Shown here: one piece after another, positions 11,401-20,960 of the stretch
How positions within the stretch are numbered: the first letter of the stretch is position 1
How the letters are laid out: the number at the start of each line of letters is the position of its first letter
From: Nelumbo lutea
Taxonomy: Eukaryota > Streptophyta > Magnoliopsida > Proteales > Nelumbonaceae
Assembly: GCA_022828595.1 (NCBI GenBank)
Contig: JAKGHH010000008.1
Coordinates: forward strand, 23,614,378 to 23,678,377
DNA: 64,000 nt
Direction of reading: 5' to 3'
Made by a program: the position numbers and the translations under genes
Notes under the pieces: model-generated
What the model saw: only the letters and a program-made list of their open reading frames with translations
Database searches by the model: none
What the model was told of the DNA's origin: nothing

Positions 11401-11990
11401 ATATATCACTTGCTATAAGTATGGTGAGTCAGTTTATGCAACATCCTTGGGTTCCACATTGGGAAGCGGTTCTAAGGATAGTTTGGTATCTGAAGGGTGC
11501 ACTAGGCTGTGGCCTATTATACAAAAGTGGAGGAACTATTGAGGTGGAAGGATATACAAACGTTGATTGGGCCAGATTTGTGTCAAACATAAGGTCACCT
11601 AAGGGTTATTGTACCATCCTTGGTGGCAATCCGGTAACTTGGAAGAGCAAGAAATAAACGATAGTGGCAAGGAGCAATGCAAAAGTTGAGTACAAGGCTA
11701 TGGCTCATACTACATGTGGACTAGTCTGGCTGAAGATATTGTTACAAGAAATGTGATTCTCTATTGACAAACCCATGATGTTATATTGTGATAATCAAGC
11801 TATTGTCCACATTTCTTCTAGTCCTATCTTCCACGAGAGAACAAAGCATATTGAAGTTAACTGCCACTTTGTAAGAGAAAAAGTGATCAATGGAGTGACA
11901 ACCACAGCTCATGTCAGTTCAAGAAACTAGTGGGCATATCTTTTTACAAAAGGGATATCTCGGGGTAGAGTAGATTACATATGTGACAAG
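11400..11990 (+). pseudogene. Copia RNase H
   Basis: 'GYTNVDWA', 'GYCTILGGNPVTWKSKK', 'MMLYCDNQAIVHISSSPIFH' and '[17 protein letters not shown]' are the copia RNase H blocks in order. Several in-frame stops (11655, about 11756, 11928) interrupt them. The region ends just before the polypurine tract. Confidence 0.92.
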
Positions 11991-12017
11991 CTAGGGCTAT
12001 ATAATATATATTCTCCA

Positions 12018-12030
12018 ACTTGAAGGGGAG
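12018..12030 (+). promoter_or_regulatory. Polypurine tract
   Basis: ACTTGAAGGGGAG directly precedes the 3' LTR. The same CTTGAAGGGGAG motif precedes the 3' LTR at 49488. Confidence 0.88.
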
Positions 12031-12276
12031 CGTTAAAGTTGACAGTACAAGGGTATTTGGGTCATTTGTCTATCTAGTTGAGAGTGAATAGTCTGTTTTG
12101 TTTAAGTTATGTGTCCCATACTTAATGAGGGACAATATAGTCTTTTGTAATTCAACTTATATGCAAAATAAATACAAGTGGGTCGGCTAGGAGAGAGTAA
12201 CATTTTCTTTTTTAGACCAAACCTTTTCTTCTTCTTCTCACCTAGAACTAATCTAGGGCTAATCAATCTATTCATA
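12031..12276 (+). repeat. 3' LTR of copia 7369-12276
   Basis: Starts CGTTAAAGTTGACAG (the TG has mutated to CG) and ends CTATTCATA (CA has mutated to TA). The target copy GAAAT follows at once. It contains a 5-bp insertion relative to the 5' LTR. Confidence 0.92.
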
Positions 12277-12372
12277 GAAATCACTGTCAATGGTTATAAG
12301 TGAGGAAGATAATAAAATCTCTGATTGTGAAGAAGATGAGGTCTCATGAGATTATGGATGTTGACCTATCTC

Positions 12373-12561
12373 TGTTAGAAACCAAAAACAAAGCAAGCCT
12401 ATTATTCAGAAAGTCTACTCAAGAAAGAAAACATGTGGGATTAAGCCAGTTGTACAACAAACTGAACCAACTAATGCAAGTAAAATCTTGATTGATTCTT
12501 GAGTTGTTACAATTGTTAGAAGCTCTCTCCCTATTTTTCTGTGTTGAGCAGGAACTTAACA
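12373..12561 (+). repeat. 5' LTR of gypsy, internally deleted
   Basis: Matches the first ~190 bp of the 3' LTR at 21854 (GTTAGAAACCAAAAAC, 'TGTGGGATTAAGCCAG', and so on). It then jumps to a short end '...GGAACTTAACA'. A primer-site-like TGGTATCAAACCC follows at 12564. It is about 320 bp shorter than the 3' LTR. Confidence 0.75.
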
Positions 12562-12590
12562 GTTGGTATCAAACCCTAGATCCCATCACC

Positions 12591-14100
12591 ATGCCAAGCA
12601 CATGATCCAATACTGTCGAAGGAAGGATCAACCATGTGGAGGCTAGTCTGCACCAAGGATTTAAATATCAATACGATACGTCTGATACGGGGCGTATCGT
12701 ATTGGTATCGGTTAGTAACGATATGGGATACACTACGAATACAAGCGTATCCTGTCAATTGTTCGTATCAAACTATGGATGCATATCGACCAGTATCGCA
12801 TTGCATCGACCGATACGCACCGATATGGGGCTGATACACACCAATACATGCTACGCCCATTCAGTAATCTTCTTTATAAAAAACTGCGAATGAGAAGATT
12901 CAAACCCAGGTCACCTCACACGCATTTACAATTCGCAACGTATACAAACCAACAAGCCGCACTACATTTTGTGATATAAAGTAAAACAAAATAAAATTTA
13001 CTGACTTTTTCTGTTCACATGCAATTTAAACAAAAAACACATTTATATTTAACAACGCCAACTAAGAATTAAAAAAATAATATTTAAAAATAGTATTTTA
13101 TAAACTAGTAGAATAAATAATGTATCAAATCCACATTCATATAAAAAGATGATTTTTTATATCAAGAAATTCATACAAAGAGTATTAATAACAAAATAAT
13201 TATTTTAATACTTAAAATTTATAAATTTGCACATGATATAAATCTTAAAATTTTATACTTTTATTAGTTATTAACTAATATTTTAATTTGCATTAATAAG
13301 TAAAAACAATATTTATTATTTACAAAAAAAAAATAAAATATAACATACAAAACATTGAAGAATATAATATTAAATTGAATATATCAAATCCACTAGTCTA
13401 CCTTTATTTCAAAAAATGATTTTTTTATTTCATAAAATTTATATAAATAAAAATATTAATAATGGAATAATTATTTTAGTAATTAAAAACTATGAATTTG
13501 TATATGATATACTTTAAGTTAAGATTATATTTTTATAAATTATTAATTGACATTCTAATTTGCATTTGAAAATTTAATATTTAGTTGACTTTTTCTTAAT
13601 GCTAAAAAATTAAAATAGTAAAATAAAAAATAATTGATATAATAATTAAAATATAATAGGTGCATATGTTTAGCATCTTGGACTCTTGAATGATGCACTA
13701 TAAATAAAGTTTTGCATCCCGGTTCATTAATCATAATATATTTCTTCGTATATCCTTAATAATTACATTTTTAATGTATTTATATACTATTTTGTGATCA
13801 TTTTGATCTTAAATTTAGTGTTATTAATATATTAATGAAATTCGTATTTATTTCCCTAGCATGTCCATGTGTTTCTACTTTTTCATCTGTATCCATGCAT
13901 TTCCAAAACGTATCCATATCGAAGTTGTCCGATATGATACCCGAAACTGATACTTTAATCCTTGACCTGCACAAGAACAAGGTCATTGGTGAACTTTAGG
14001 ATATCAAAGAAACACTTGCTACAATAGTGGCTCAGATAGGGAGAGGCACGACCACTATTAATCAAAAAGAAAGGAGGTATCCAGCCAAGAACAGATGTGT
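12591..14100 (+). pseudogene. Gypsy gag N-terminal remnant, split by element A
   Basis: 'MPST' at 12591, then 'VEGRINHVEASLHQ' before the insertion and 'NKVIGEL', 'DIKETLATIVAQIGRG' after it (13975-14040). This resembles the coiled N-terminus of gypsy gag proteins. It has two stops and no zinc knuckle. From 14100 to 14385 I see no domain. Confidence 0.6.
12654..13964 (+). mobile_element. Non-autonomous hAT-like element A
   Basis: Terminal inverted repeats: the left end reads CAAGGATTTAAATATC and the right end, reverse-complemented, CAAGGATTAAAGTATC. An 8-bp target duplication is read as GTCTGCAC (12646-12653) and ACCTGCAC (13965-13972), 6 of 8 matching. Subterminal DNA is packed with ATACGATACG/TATCG-type motifs. 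The core is very AT-rich with no transposase. Excising it rejoins the gypsy gag reading ('HVEASLHQ' to 'NKVIGEL'). Confidence 0.85.
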
Positions 14101-14385
14101 GTGACTGCAAGGTTCAAAAAATGATGTCTGGACAAGGTATTCGTAGTGTGTGTTACTGCAACAAACTAGGATGTGTTTAAAGCCTACCACCTAGCAGGCA
14201 GAGTAATCACAAAATCCCCATTGTTCCAGGAGCCCCATCTGCTAATGTATGGCCTTATAGATACCCAAACTCTCACAAGATTCCCATTGTTCTAGGCGCC
14301 ACATTGCACCATCACCAATTATTTTCCAAAGAATCTAAATGTGGTTTTGAAAAAAAAAACACACATTCATTACTTGGTCCATGTG

Positions 14386-15300
14386 GTGAGTAATGGCATA
14401 TAGTCTCAACCGACCCAAAAAAGGGGCTGCTACTAAAGGAGTTTTGGGCCTCTCATGGTACTATAGACGGTTCATAAGGGGGCACATGAAGATGGCAGGC
14501 CCACTAACCCAGCTTTTGTGCAAGGATTCATTTGTATGGACCGAGGCAGCCCAATCCACATTTGATTAATTAAAACAAGCTCTCTCCAGCCCCCTACACT
14601 TACTATACATGACTTCAATAAGACTTTTATACTAGAGTGGGATGATTCAGGCAATGTTTTTAAAACCGACCTGGAGGCCGAACTGTTTTTGCCTCCAGGT
14701 CACAGGTCACCAGTCTGACCGATCGGATCGAATGGTTCAGTTATTAATTTATATTTTTTAATTCAGTTTTTTTATTTATAAAAATATTAAAAATTTCAAT
14801 TTGAGGCCAAAAAAAGGTTTTTTCACAAAAATAGCGGGGCAAGGCACTTACGACACCTTGGGACGCATAAATCTTGAAAAGTTACCAAAAATAAAAATAA
14901 AAAAACATAACCCCAATTAGACATTGGAGTGCCAAGTTATGGCCTCCAAAAGTTTGTATGCATTAAGTATGCAACCGGTGACCCAGTCACCGGGTCAAAT
15001 AGGTCAACAATCGAACCAGCCGGGTTGAACAATTCTTGACCAAGTCAACATTTTTTGACCGTTTGGCGGGTCTTGACTGAATTGGACCTGGAATCCTGGC
15101 CAGTTGACAGTTCAAACAGTTGTACTGGCCAAGTCAACGGTGGGTTAAAAACTTTGAGTTCAGGTGGTGGCTTAGGATCTGTTCTTATGCAAGATTATCA
15201 GCCAATTACCTTCTTTAGCAAGGCACTTAGTAGACCGGAACTTTGCAAGCCCACATATGAATGGGAATTGATTTTGTGATCAAATATAGATTCGTGACTT
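14386..15300 (+). pseudogene. Gypsy RT thumb and RNase H, split by element B
   Basis: 'WYYRRFIRGHMKMAGPLTQL' at about 14455-14515 and 'DSFVWTEAAQSTFD' match the gypsy 'YYRRFI..ya..a.PLt.LlKkd.F.Wt..aq.aFe.LK' block. The RNase H start ('.....DASG.GLGaVLMQ') is cut in two by the hAT-like element at 14652-15156. It resumes at 15165 as 'GGGLGSVLMQDYQPITFFSK'. Stops and frameshifts are present. Confidence 0.85.
14652..15156 (+). mobile_element. Non-autonomous hAT-like element B
   Basis: The ends are CAATGTTTTTAAAACCGACC and, reverse-complemented at the right, CAAAGTTTTTAACCCACC. The flanks are GATTCAGG (14644-14651) and AGTTCAGG (15157-15164), a slightly diverged 8-bp duplication. The interior is rich in ACCGG/GGTTCAA motifs and has no coding capacity. 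It is the same type and size as element D at 17364-17852. Confidence 0.82.
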
Positions 15301-15399
15301 TCAATAAAGCGGCTGATGCACTATCCTGTATGCATGAATTCTCTTACATGTCAGTTGCATAATTCCACTATCCATAATTGGATATTCCCAAGAAAGAAG

Positions 15400-15878
15400 C
15401 CCAAGAGGACTAGTATTCAGCCGATTCACACCAAATGGGCCCAAGACCTGACATTAGTATCTGGCCTCATGCCCAGTTTGTCAACGCTAGAAACATGAAG
15501 CCCAATCTCCATCTGGGCTCTTGCAGCCTCTAAAGATACCAGAATTAGTATGGGATGAAGCTTCCCATGACTACATTGTGGGCCTACCAAAATCAAAAGG
15601 CTTGTCTATCATCCTAGTAGTTGTTGACCATTTATCTCAAGTATGTTCATTTTATTCTGTTGGCTCACCCATACACTGCAGCGTTGGTGGGAGCTATATT
15701 CACAAGAGAGATCACATGCCTCAATGGCACACCTAAGGCTATTCTATTAGATCATGATCCTACATTCTTAAGCAATTTTTGGTACAAATACTTCAAGCTT
15801 CAGGGTTCGGCACTCAATGCCTCTATCAGTTACCATCCTCAGACAGATGACCAAATAGAACTCATTAATAGAAGCCTT
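15400..15878 (+). pseudogene. Gypsy integrase core
   Basis: 'WDEASHDYIVGLPKSKGLSI' continues into 'ILVVVDHLSQ' (15550-15640), the gypsy integrase 'Wediς.DFi.gLPks.g...IlVVVDrLSK' with the first catalytic Asp region altered to 'SHDYIVGLP'. After a frameshift come 'REITCLNGTPKAILLDHDPT' (second Asp) and 'YHPQTDDQIELINRSL' (15830-15878), where the catalytic Glu of 'QTEVvNR' is retained as 'IELINR'. The frame is cut at 15879 by a copia LTR and resumes at about 20166. Confidence 0.85.
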
Positions 15879-16163
15879 TGTTGAATTATCGTGTTTGTGC
15901 ACAGTCATTTTAGTCTTTTCCCTCCTTTATTTATGGTTATTATTGTCTCTGTTCTTAAGTCACATAATCAGGGGTAATTGTGTAATTTTATTTTTATGAA
16001 TATAAGTTATAAGTGGGCAGAAGTTGGGTCTCTCGATTCATACTGTCTTGAGCCCTTCTCTTCATATTCTTCTTCTCTATATTCCTCTCTACTCTACCTC
16101 TGTATCCTGGATTTATACTAGGACTTTTATTTGTTTATTTTACAAACTACAGGTTTGATCACA
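15879..16163 (+). repeat. 5' LTR of truncated copia
   Basis: Starts TGTTGAATTATCG, ends ...TTTGATCACA, and is followed by TGATATCAAAGAC, a diverged initiator-Met primer site. A CT-rich 3' portion is typical. Confidence 0.75.
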
Positions 16164-17009
16164 TGATATCAAAGACTGGTTAATCGATCTACTCAACTGG
16201 ATCTATGAAGGATGCCTCAAACAGGTTCAGCTGAAGATTTCTGTTAATAAAAAGTGAAAGGAAGAGAGAACCAAAAGGGACTGATCGCCTAGAGGGATAG
16301 GAGGCTTCCATGACTCAAGTTGCATCATGTGTTGAGTTTTTTATGGTGTTCTAGACTCCCTCTATTTGGCAGTTCGAAGAGGGACTGTATGAACAGTGCA
16401 GATTGGTTGATTCTTTTTTTGTGAAAGGTGGGATGAAACATCCTGGTTATCTGATTTTTTGTTTCAATTAATGTGGTGAGGTCGGTTGACTTTTATAAGG
16501 GTTTTCTTGGTGTTTCTCTCCATTTAAAAGGTTGTGGCTAGGTTGTTGGTGTTCCTAGATTAGTAACAGAATTGTCTGAGTGTTCTTTTTGACCTTGGAA
16601 GATGTTAGACTTGGGAGTGAATTGCTGAAATAGCTTGCCTTTGATCTATGAAAGCTTCTGGCAGTGAAACCAAAACAAGGTATGATGGTACAACCAGATT
16701 TCATGGCTTTCCAGATGACTTCAGTCAAACTCAATGGTACAAATTATGTACCATGGGCAAAATCTGTTGAAATTTGACAGCTAGAGGCGAACTGAAATAT
16801 ATTAAAGAAAATAAGCCAGACCCAGGGGCTGCAGGGTATAATGACTGGATACAAGAGAATGTGCAGATCATGACATCTTTGGAACAATATGGAACCTCGT
16901 ATTAGTATCAACTTGATGTTCTTTGACATTGTGAAAGAAATTTGTAAACATGCCAAACAACTGTATTCTGGACAGCATAATGTGACTAGAATTTATCAAT
17001 TATACTAGG

Positions 17010-18443
17010 CAAGGTTTAAAGTAATAGAAACGCAAGGTGTATTGGAGAGGCGATTTTAAGAGACGTATCGAGTACGCTTTAGATACACATGGATACAGAT
17101 GAAAAATTAAGACACACATTGATACACTGAGAAACTAATATAAGTCTTAAAAAAATATATTAATAACAACAAATATGAGTTTTATATGTTTATAAATAAG
17201 TTATTTAAACATAAAACAACATACTTCAATGATTTATACAAAGTGTGAAATATCAGGACATAATTGAAAATTGTTGACAAATAATAGAAGAATTAAAATG
17301 TTTGTGTATAAACACACATACCTTAGTTTTTAAAGAATCAATATAATTTGTATAAACATTTATCATTATTTAGAAAACAGGACCAGACTAGATGATTGGA
17401 CCAGTTGAACAGTGACTTAGGCCCCTGATTAGTTAAGCTATACCCCAAAACCAGATTGGGTAAAAAATTGGTCAAAACTGTTAACTTGGCTAGTCAAACT
17501 GGAAAACCAGTGAACCAGTCCCGGTTATAGAAAAGTGACTGGTTTTTTGAAAAAATTTTTAGCACATAAACCCAAGCTTCTAAAGGCCATAACTTTTTGC
17601 TCAAACATTTAGTTGGTGTGGTCTTTTTTTATTTTGGGTAACTTTTCAAGATATGTTCCTATAAAAAATTGAAATTATGATAAAAAATATATGTTACAGA
17701 GATGTTATAGATGAATATAATTATATGTTTCTAATATATAATTTATAATATTTTATATATATTACGTCATCACATTTCAACCCTGTTGAACCCCAAACCA
17801 ATGAGCCTCTCCTTTTTCCAAGTCAATGCCCGGTCTGATTCTATGAACATTAACATTAATTAGTATATATATTTTAATAATGAATTTTAGCTTTTATTGA
17901 CAACTATTCACTAAAAGAGAGTTTATTTAAGAATTAAAATACATATTAATATGCCAAACACTAGGGTTCAAATCCCTTTGTCCCCTATTTGTGGCTTTTA
18001 GTGGGCAAATTTAGTGGCATGTCAAATTCAAATTCAAATTTGAACATTGCCTTAAATGTAGTATTTAATCTGCCTTTAATAGTGTCTCATCAAATGTGGT
18101 TATTAATCAAGAGCCATATAAATTAATTTCGAATTTGAAAAGTTACTAAAATTGAAGAAGAAAGAGGGCAATTAAATTTGATATTTAAAACTTCTCAAAA
18201 TTAAATAAGAGAGAAGAATATTAAATTCAATTTGTATAGACCAATACATATAGCATATCAGGCTGTATAGGATTTGTATCAGCCAATACAGACCCGAAAC
18301 AATATGATAAGGACCCATATTGGACCGGTACAAACAAAAATAAATGAAAAATACAGATTCAGTATGTTCCGTGTATCGGATCCTCGATGAAATGCAACGT
18401 ATTGGTCGATACGGACCAATACGTTGGGTAATTTCAAGCCTTG
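17010..18443 (+). mobile_element. Non-autonomous hAT-like element C
   Basis: The left end is CAAGGTTTAAAGTAAT and the right end, reverse-complemented, CAAGGCTTGAAATTACC. The 8-bp duplications are ATACTAGG (17002-17009) and ATACTAGA (18444-18451). The subterminal parts carry many GTATCG/CGATAC motifs, as in element A. The interior is AT-rich and non-coding and itself contains element D. Confidence 0.85.
17364..17852 (+). mobile_element. Non-autonomous hAT-like element D nested in C
   Basis: The left end is CATTATTTAGAAAACAGGAC and the right end, reverse-complemented, TAATGTTCATAGAATCAGAC. The flanks are ACATTTAT (17356-17363) and ACATTAAT (17853-17860), 7 of 8 matching. GGACCAGTTGAAC and GTTGAACC motifs near the ends link it to element B. 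Confidence 0.72.
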
Positions 18444-18807
18444 ATACTAGAAGTATTTTCAGCTACAACAAGATGATAAGAGTGTGGAGTATTATATCAG
18501 TTTAAAGAGTTTGCACAATGAGTTGGATTCGTATCAGCCCCTTTCAATTGATCTCAAGGTGCAAAAACAACAGACAGATCAGTTGGATATGGCAAGATTC
18601 CTTTCTAGGTTGAGGTAGTGCATGCCCAAATTTTAGATATTAGTGATATACCCACATTATCAGAAGTTTTCTCCAGAGTCAAAAGAGTTACTAGCCCACA
18701 TACAAATAGCTCTCTAGTACTATAGAAGTTGCCCTAGCCACAACCAGAGGTGGAGGAGGTGGCTCACATGGTAGAAGTAGCTAACCCGGAGGGGGTAATC
18801 GTGAGGG

Positions 18808-19934
18808 CGCTAGGTGTTGCGTAGGTGACTAGGCGGTTTTCAAATAATGCCTCACACAAACGCCAACTATGTTAGGTGCATGCTTAGTGGGCTGAAGCAA
18901 ATATATACTATATAAATATTTATTAAATAAAAAAATATAAAATATATAATATTTTATTTGTTGTTTTAGTTTTTATAATAGAACCTATTGCATGTTATCA
19001 TGATTTTGTTTTGAGGAAAGTAAAAGAAAAGTTAATCTTCGACGGTTTCACATTGACAATAGAATCAAAGTATCGAAATGAGGAAGATGAGAGAACAACA
19101 GCCTCCATCGTTCCAACACAGTCCTCTAAAGTCAAGGTGAGTTAATCAGTTTTCTTCTTCAGTTTTGTTCTCTGTTTCCTGGTTTAAAACAGTGGTTACG
19201 CCCCATTTTCTCCTCTTCCTTTTTGAATCTTTTCTCCAAAATTTTCGAATCATTTTATTGGACTAAAACAGGGGCTCCACCTCCTTCTTTTGTTCTTAAA
19301 GTCCCTGCATGTTTTCATCTTTTTTTTCTCATTATTGGTGTCTGAAACAGGGGCTCCGCCCCTTCTTTTATTCTTCATATTCTTCTTTTATTTGTGTTTT
19401 TTTTTTTCACCAGCTTTTCTGGGTCTAGAACAGGGGCTCCGCCCCCTTCTTTGGTTCTTAATTTCTTCCATTTTTTCAGCTTTTTTTTGTTCTCACCATT
19501 GGTTTCTGAAACAGGGGCTCCGTCCCTTCTTTTCTTCTTCATATTTCTTCTTTTGTTTTAATATTTTTTCACCAAATTTTCTGGGTCTAGAACAGGAGCT
19601 CCACCCCCTACTTTTCTTCTTTTATTTTAGTATTTGTTCACTATATATTGTTCATCTAAAATAGGGGCTCTGCCCCTTTCAGTTCTTTCAAGTTCTAACT
19701 TCTAACTTGTAAGTTGCTACTCTAATATATTGTTTTGCCTACTTGAAGCAACACTGCAAGAAATACAAGCACAAAAGTAAGTGCAGAATACATTAAAAAA
19801 AAAAACCTAGTTCAAAAGGGGTAGAAATCCACCAGCAAGCCTTAGTTTTAAATTCAATTGCCTAGGCAAGGGCTAGGCACCTAGGCACCTGGGCTCCCCA
19901 TGGTCGCCTAGCCTCGCCTTGGCACCTTGAAAAC
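18808..19934 (+). mobile_element. Insertion with CCTAGGC-rich ends and internal minisatellite
   Basis: It interrupts the Gly/Arg-rich tract of copia gag. Both ends are dense in CTAGGCG/GCCTAGGC motifs in opposite orientation. The flanks CGTGAGGG (18800-18807) and TGTGAGAG (19935-19942) resemble a decayed 8-bp duplication, but the left terminus does not mirror the right one well. I call it hAT-like with low confidence on the exact ends. The interior holds the 81-bp tandem repeat at 19183-19675. A fragment with the same motif (GCGCACC, CCTAGGCGC) lies at 25109-25216. Confidence 0.6.
19183..19675 (+). repeat. Minisatellite, ~81-bp period
   Basis: Six to seven units each carry 'ACAGGGGCTCCGCCCC' or a variant, at about 19183, 19267, 19347, 19429, 19510, 19591 and 19659. 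The spacing is about 81 bp except for the shorter last unit. The remainder of each unit is T/C-rich. Because 81 is divisible by 3, one frame stays open for about 124 codons with repeated 'LEQGLRPL'-like words; that ORF is not a gene. Confidence 0.85.
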
Positions 19935-20150
19935 TGTGAGAGGCTGTGGTAGTGGTAGAGATGGGAGCATTAGAGGTCGTGGTGCTGGTGTTGGTGGCTG
20001 GGGCACGATCAGAGAGTACAAAAAGCTGTCAGTCTTCCTTCCCCTTCCTCCGGTAACACTGCAACCCTTGCAAAATCAAGTACAACATGCCTTGTTTCAT
20101 CTTCTAAGCCATGGATTATCAATTTTGGGGCCTCAAATCACTTGACTGGG
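19935..20150 (+). pseudogene. Copia gag tail and protease start
   Basis: The gag Gly/Arg-rich tract resumes ('RGCGSGRDGSIRGRGAGVGG'). At 20108-20150 'PWIINFGASNHLTG' is the copia protease motif 'PWIIDSGAsNHLTG' with the catalytic Asp changed to Asn and Ser to Phe. It ends right there. Confidence 0.75.
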
Positions 20151-20165
20151 ATTTCAAACTTGTTT

Positions 20166-20900
20166 GTATCCTTTGAAGCATATTTACGATGTTTCACTAG
20201 AGACAATCCATGCCAATGGGCTCATTGGCTTCCATGGGCTCAACTGCGGTATAATTCCACTTTCCATGCTTCTACAAGTATGACCCCATTCAAAGCACTC
20301 TATGGTCATGACCCTCCCCCCATTCTTGCTTATGAGAAAGGCTCCACCTCAGTAGTTCCTGTTGACACACATCTCACAACAAGAGGCAACATTCTTAAAG
20401 AACTCAAGGAAAATTTAGTAAGGGCCCAACAATATAAAAACGCCCAGTATAACAATGACAATTGTCAAGTTGAATACAAGGTCAGCGAAATAGTCCAACT
20501 AAAGCTGATTTGGAATGAGTTGTCCCTATCGTCAAATCACATTGCCTCAGAAAGCCTAGCATAAGTTCTCACCAAGGTTCTATGGGTGGTTCACTATCAT
20601 TGAACAAGTAGGGTCAATTGCCTACTGATTAGATCTTCCCCAACATTGTTGATTTCATTCTATTTTCCATGTATCAAAACTAAAAGGCCATGTGGGACCT
20701 ATAACAATCATATGCCTAATATTACCTAATTTTGATTTGGACAGCCAACCCCTGCTTCAGCCCCAAGAAATACTGAGTTATAGATGGAAACAAAAGAACA
20801 AGCTGTTGGTTTAGGAAGCTCTAGCTGCTTGGCAAGGACTACTGCAAGGAGATGCTACATGGGAAGTTTTCTCACTATTGCACCAATAATTTCCTCACTT
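20166..20900 (+). pseudogene. Gypsy integrase C-terminus (resumed)
   Basis: 'AYLRCFTRDNPCQWAHWLPW' continues the integrase broken at 15878. 'RYNSTFHASTSMTPFKALYG', 'VRAQQYKNAQYN' and 'RFYGWFTIIEQVGSIAY' follow. Chromodomain-like 'AAWQGLLQGDATWEVF' is at about 20820-20870. Stops are scattered. Confidence 0.85.
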
Positions 20901-20960
20901 TACCCTCCAGACGAGGATGCCTTTTTTTTTTTTTGGGGGGGGGGGAGGGAGCAGAAGGAA

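Larger units (their letters stand above)
7369..12276 (+). mobile_element. Complete but dead Ty1/copia element, 4.9 kb
   Basis: Both LTRs are present (7369-7611 and 12031-12276), flanked by the target duplication GAAAT at 7364-7368 and 12277-12281. A primer site lies after the 5' LTR and a polypurine tract before the 3' LTR. The internal order is gag, protease, integrase, RT, RNase H, as in copia. By eye I count about 20 substitutions plus two indels between the LTRs, roughly 8 percent, so this is an old insertion. The reading frame has many stops, and the integrase core has lost an internal segment. It sits in the giant formin intron in antisense orientation to the gene. Confidence 0.93.
16683..18810 (+). 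pseudogene. Copia gag, split by element C
   Basis: 'MTSVKLNGTNYVPWAKSVEI' (16714-16773), 'MFFDIVKEICKHAKQLYSGQ' and 'RIYQLY' precede the hAT-like element at 17010. After it come 'SVEYYISLKSLHNELDSYQP' and 'QQTDQLDMARF' (18480-18600) and a Gly/Arg-rich tract (from 18745). The Gly-rich tract resumes after the next insertion at 19940. Several stops. Confidence 0.8.
15879..20165 (+). mobile_element. Truncated copia element inside gypsy integrase
   Basis: A 5' LTR (15879-16163), a primer-like TGATATCAAAGAC, gag and the beginning of protease are present. Then the element stops, and gypsy integrase resumes at about 20166 ('AYLRCF'). Integrase, RT, RNase H and a recognisable 3' LTR are missing. The element itself carries hAT-like insertions (17010-18443, with 17364-17852 inside it) and a further foreign piece at 18808-19934. 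Confidence 0.8.

Noticed and set aside
19290..19664. 124-codon hydrophobic open frame
   Set aside because: Kept open by the 81-bp minisatellite; phenylalanine/leucine content comes from T-rich units.
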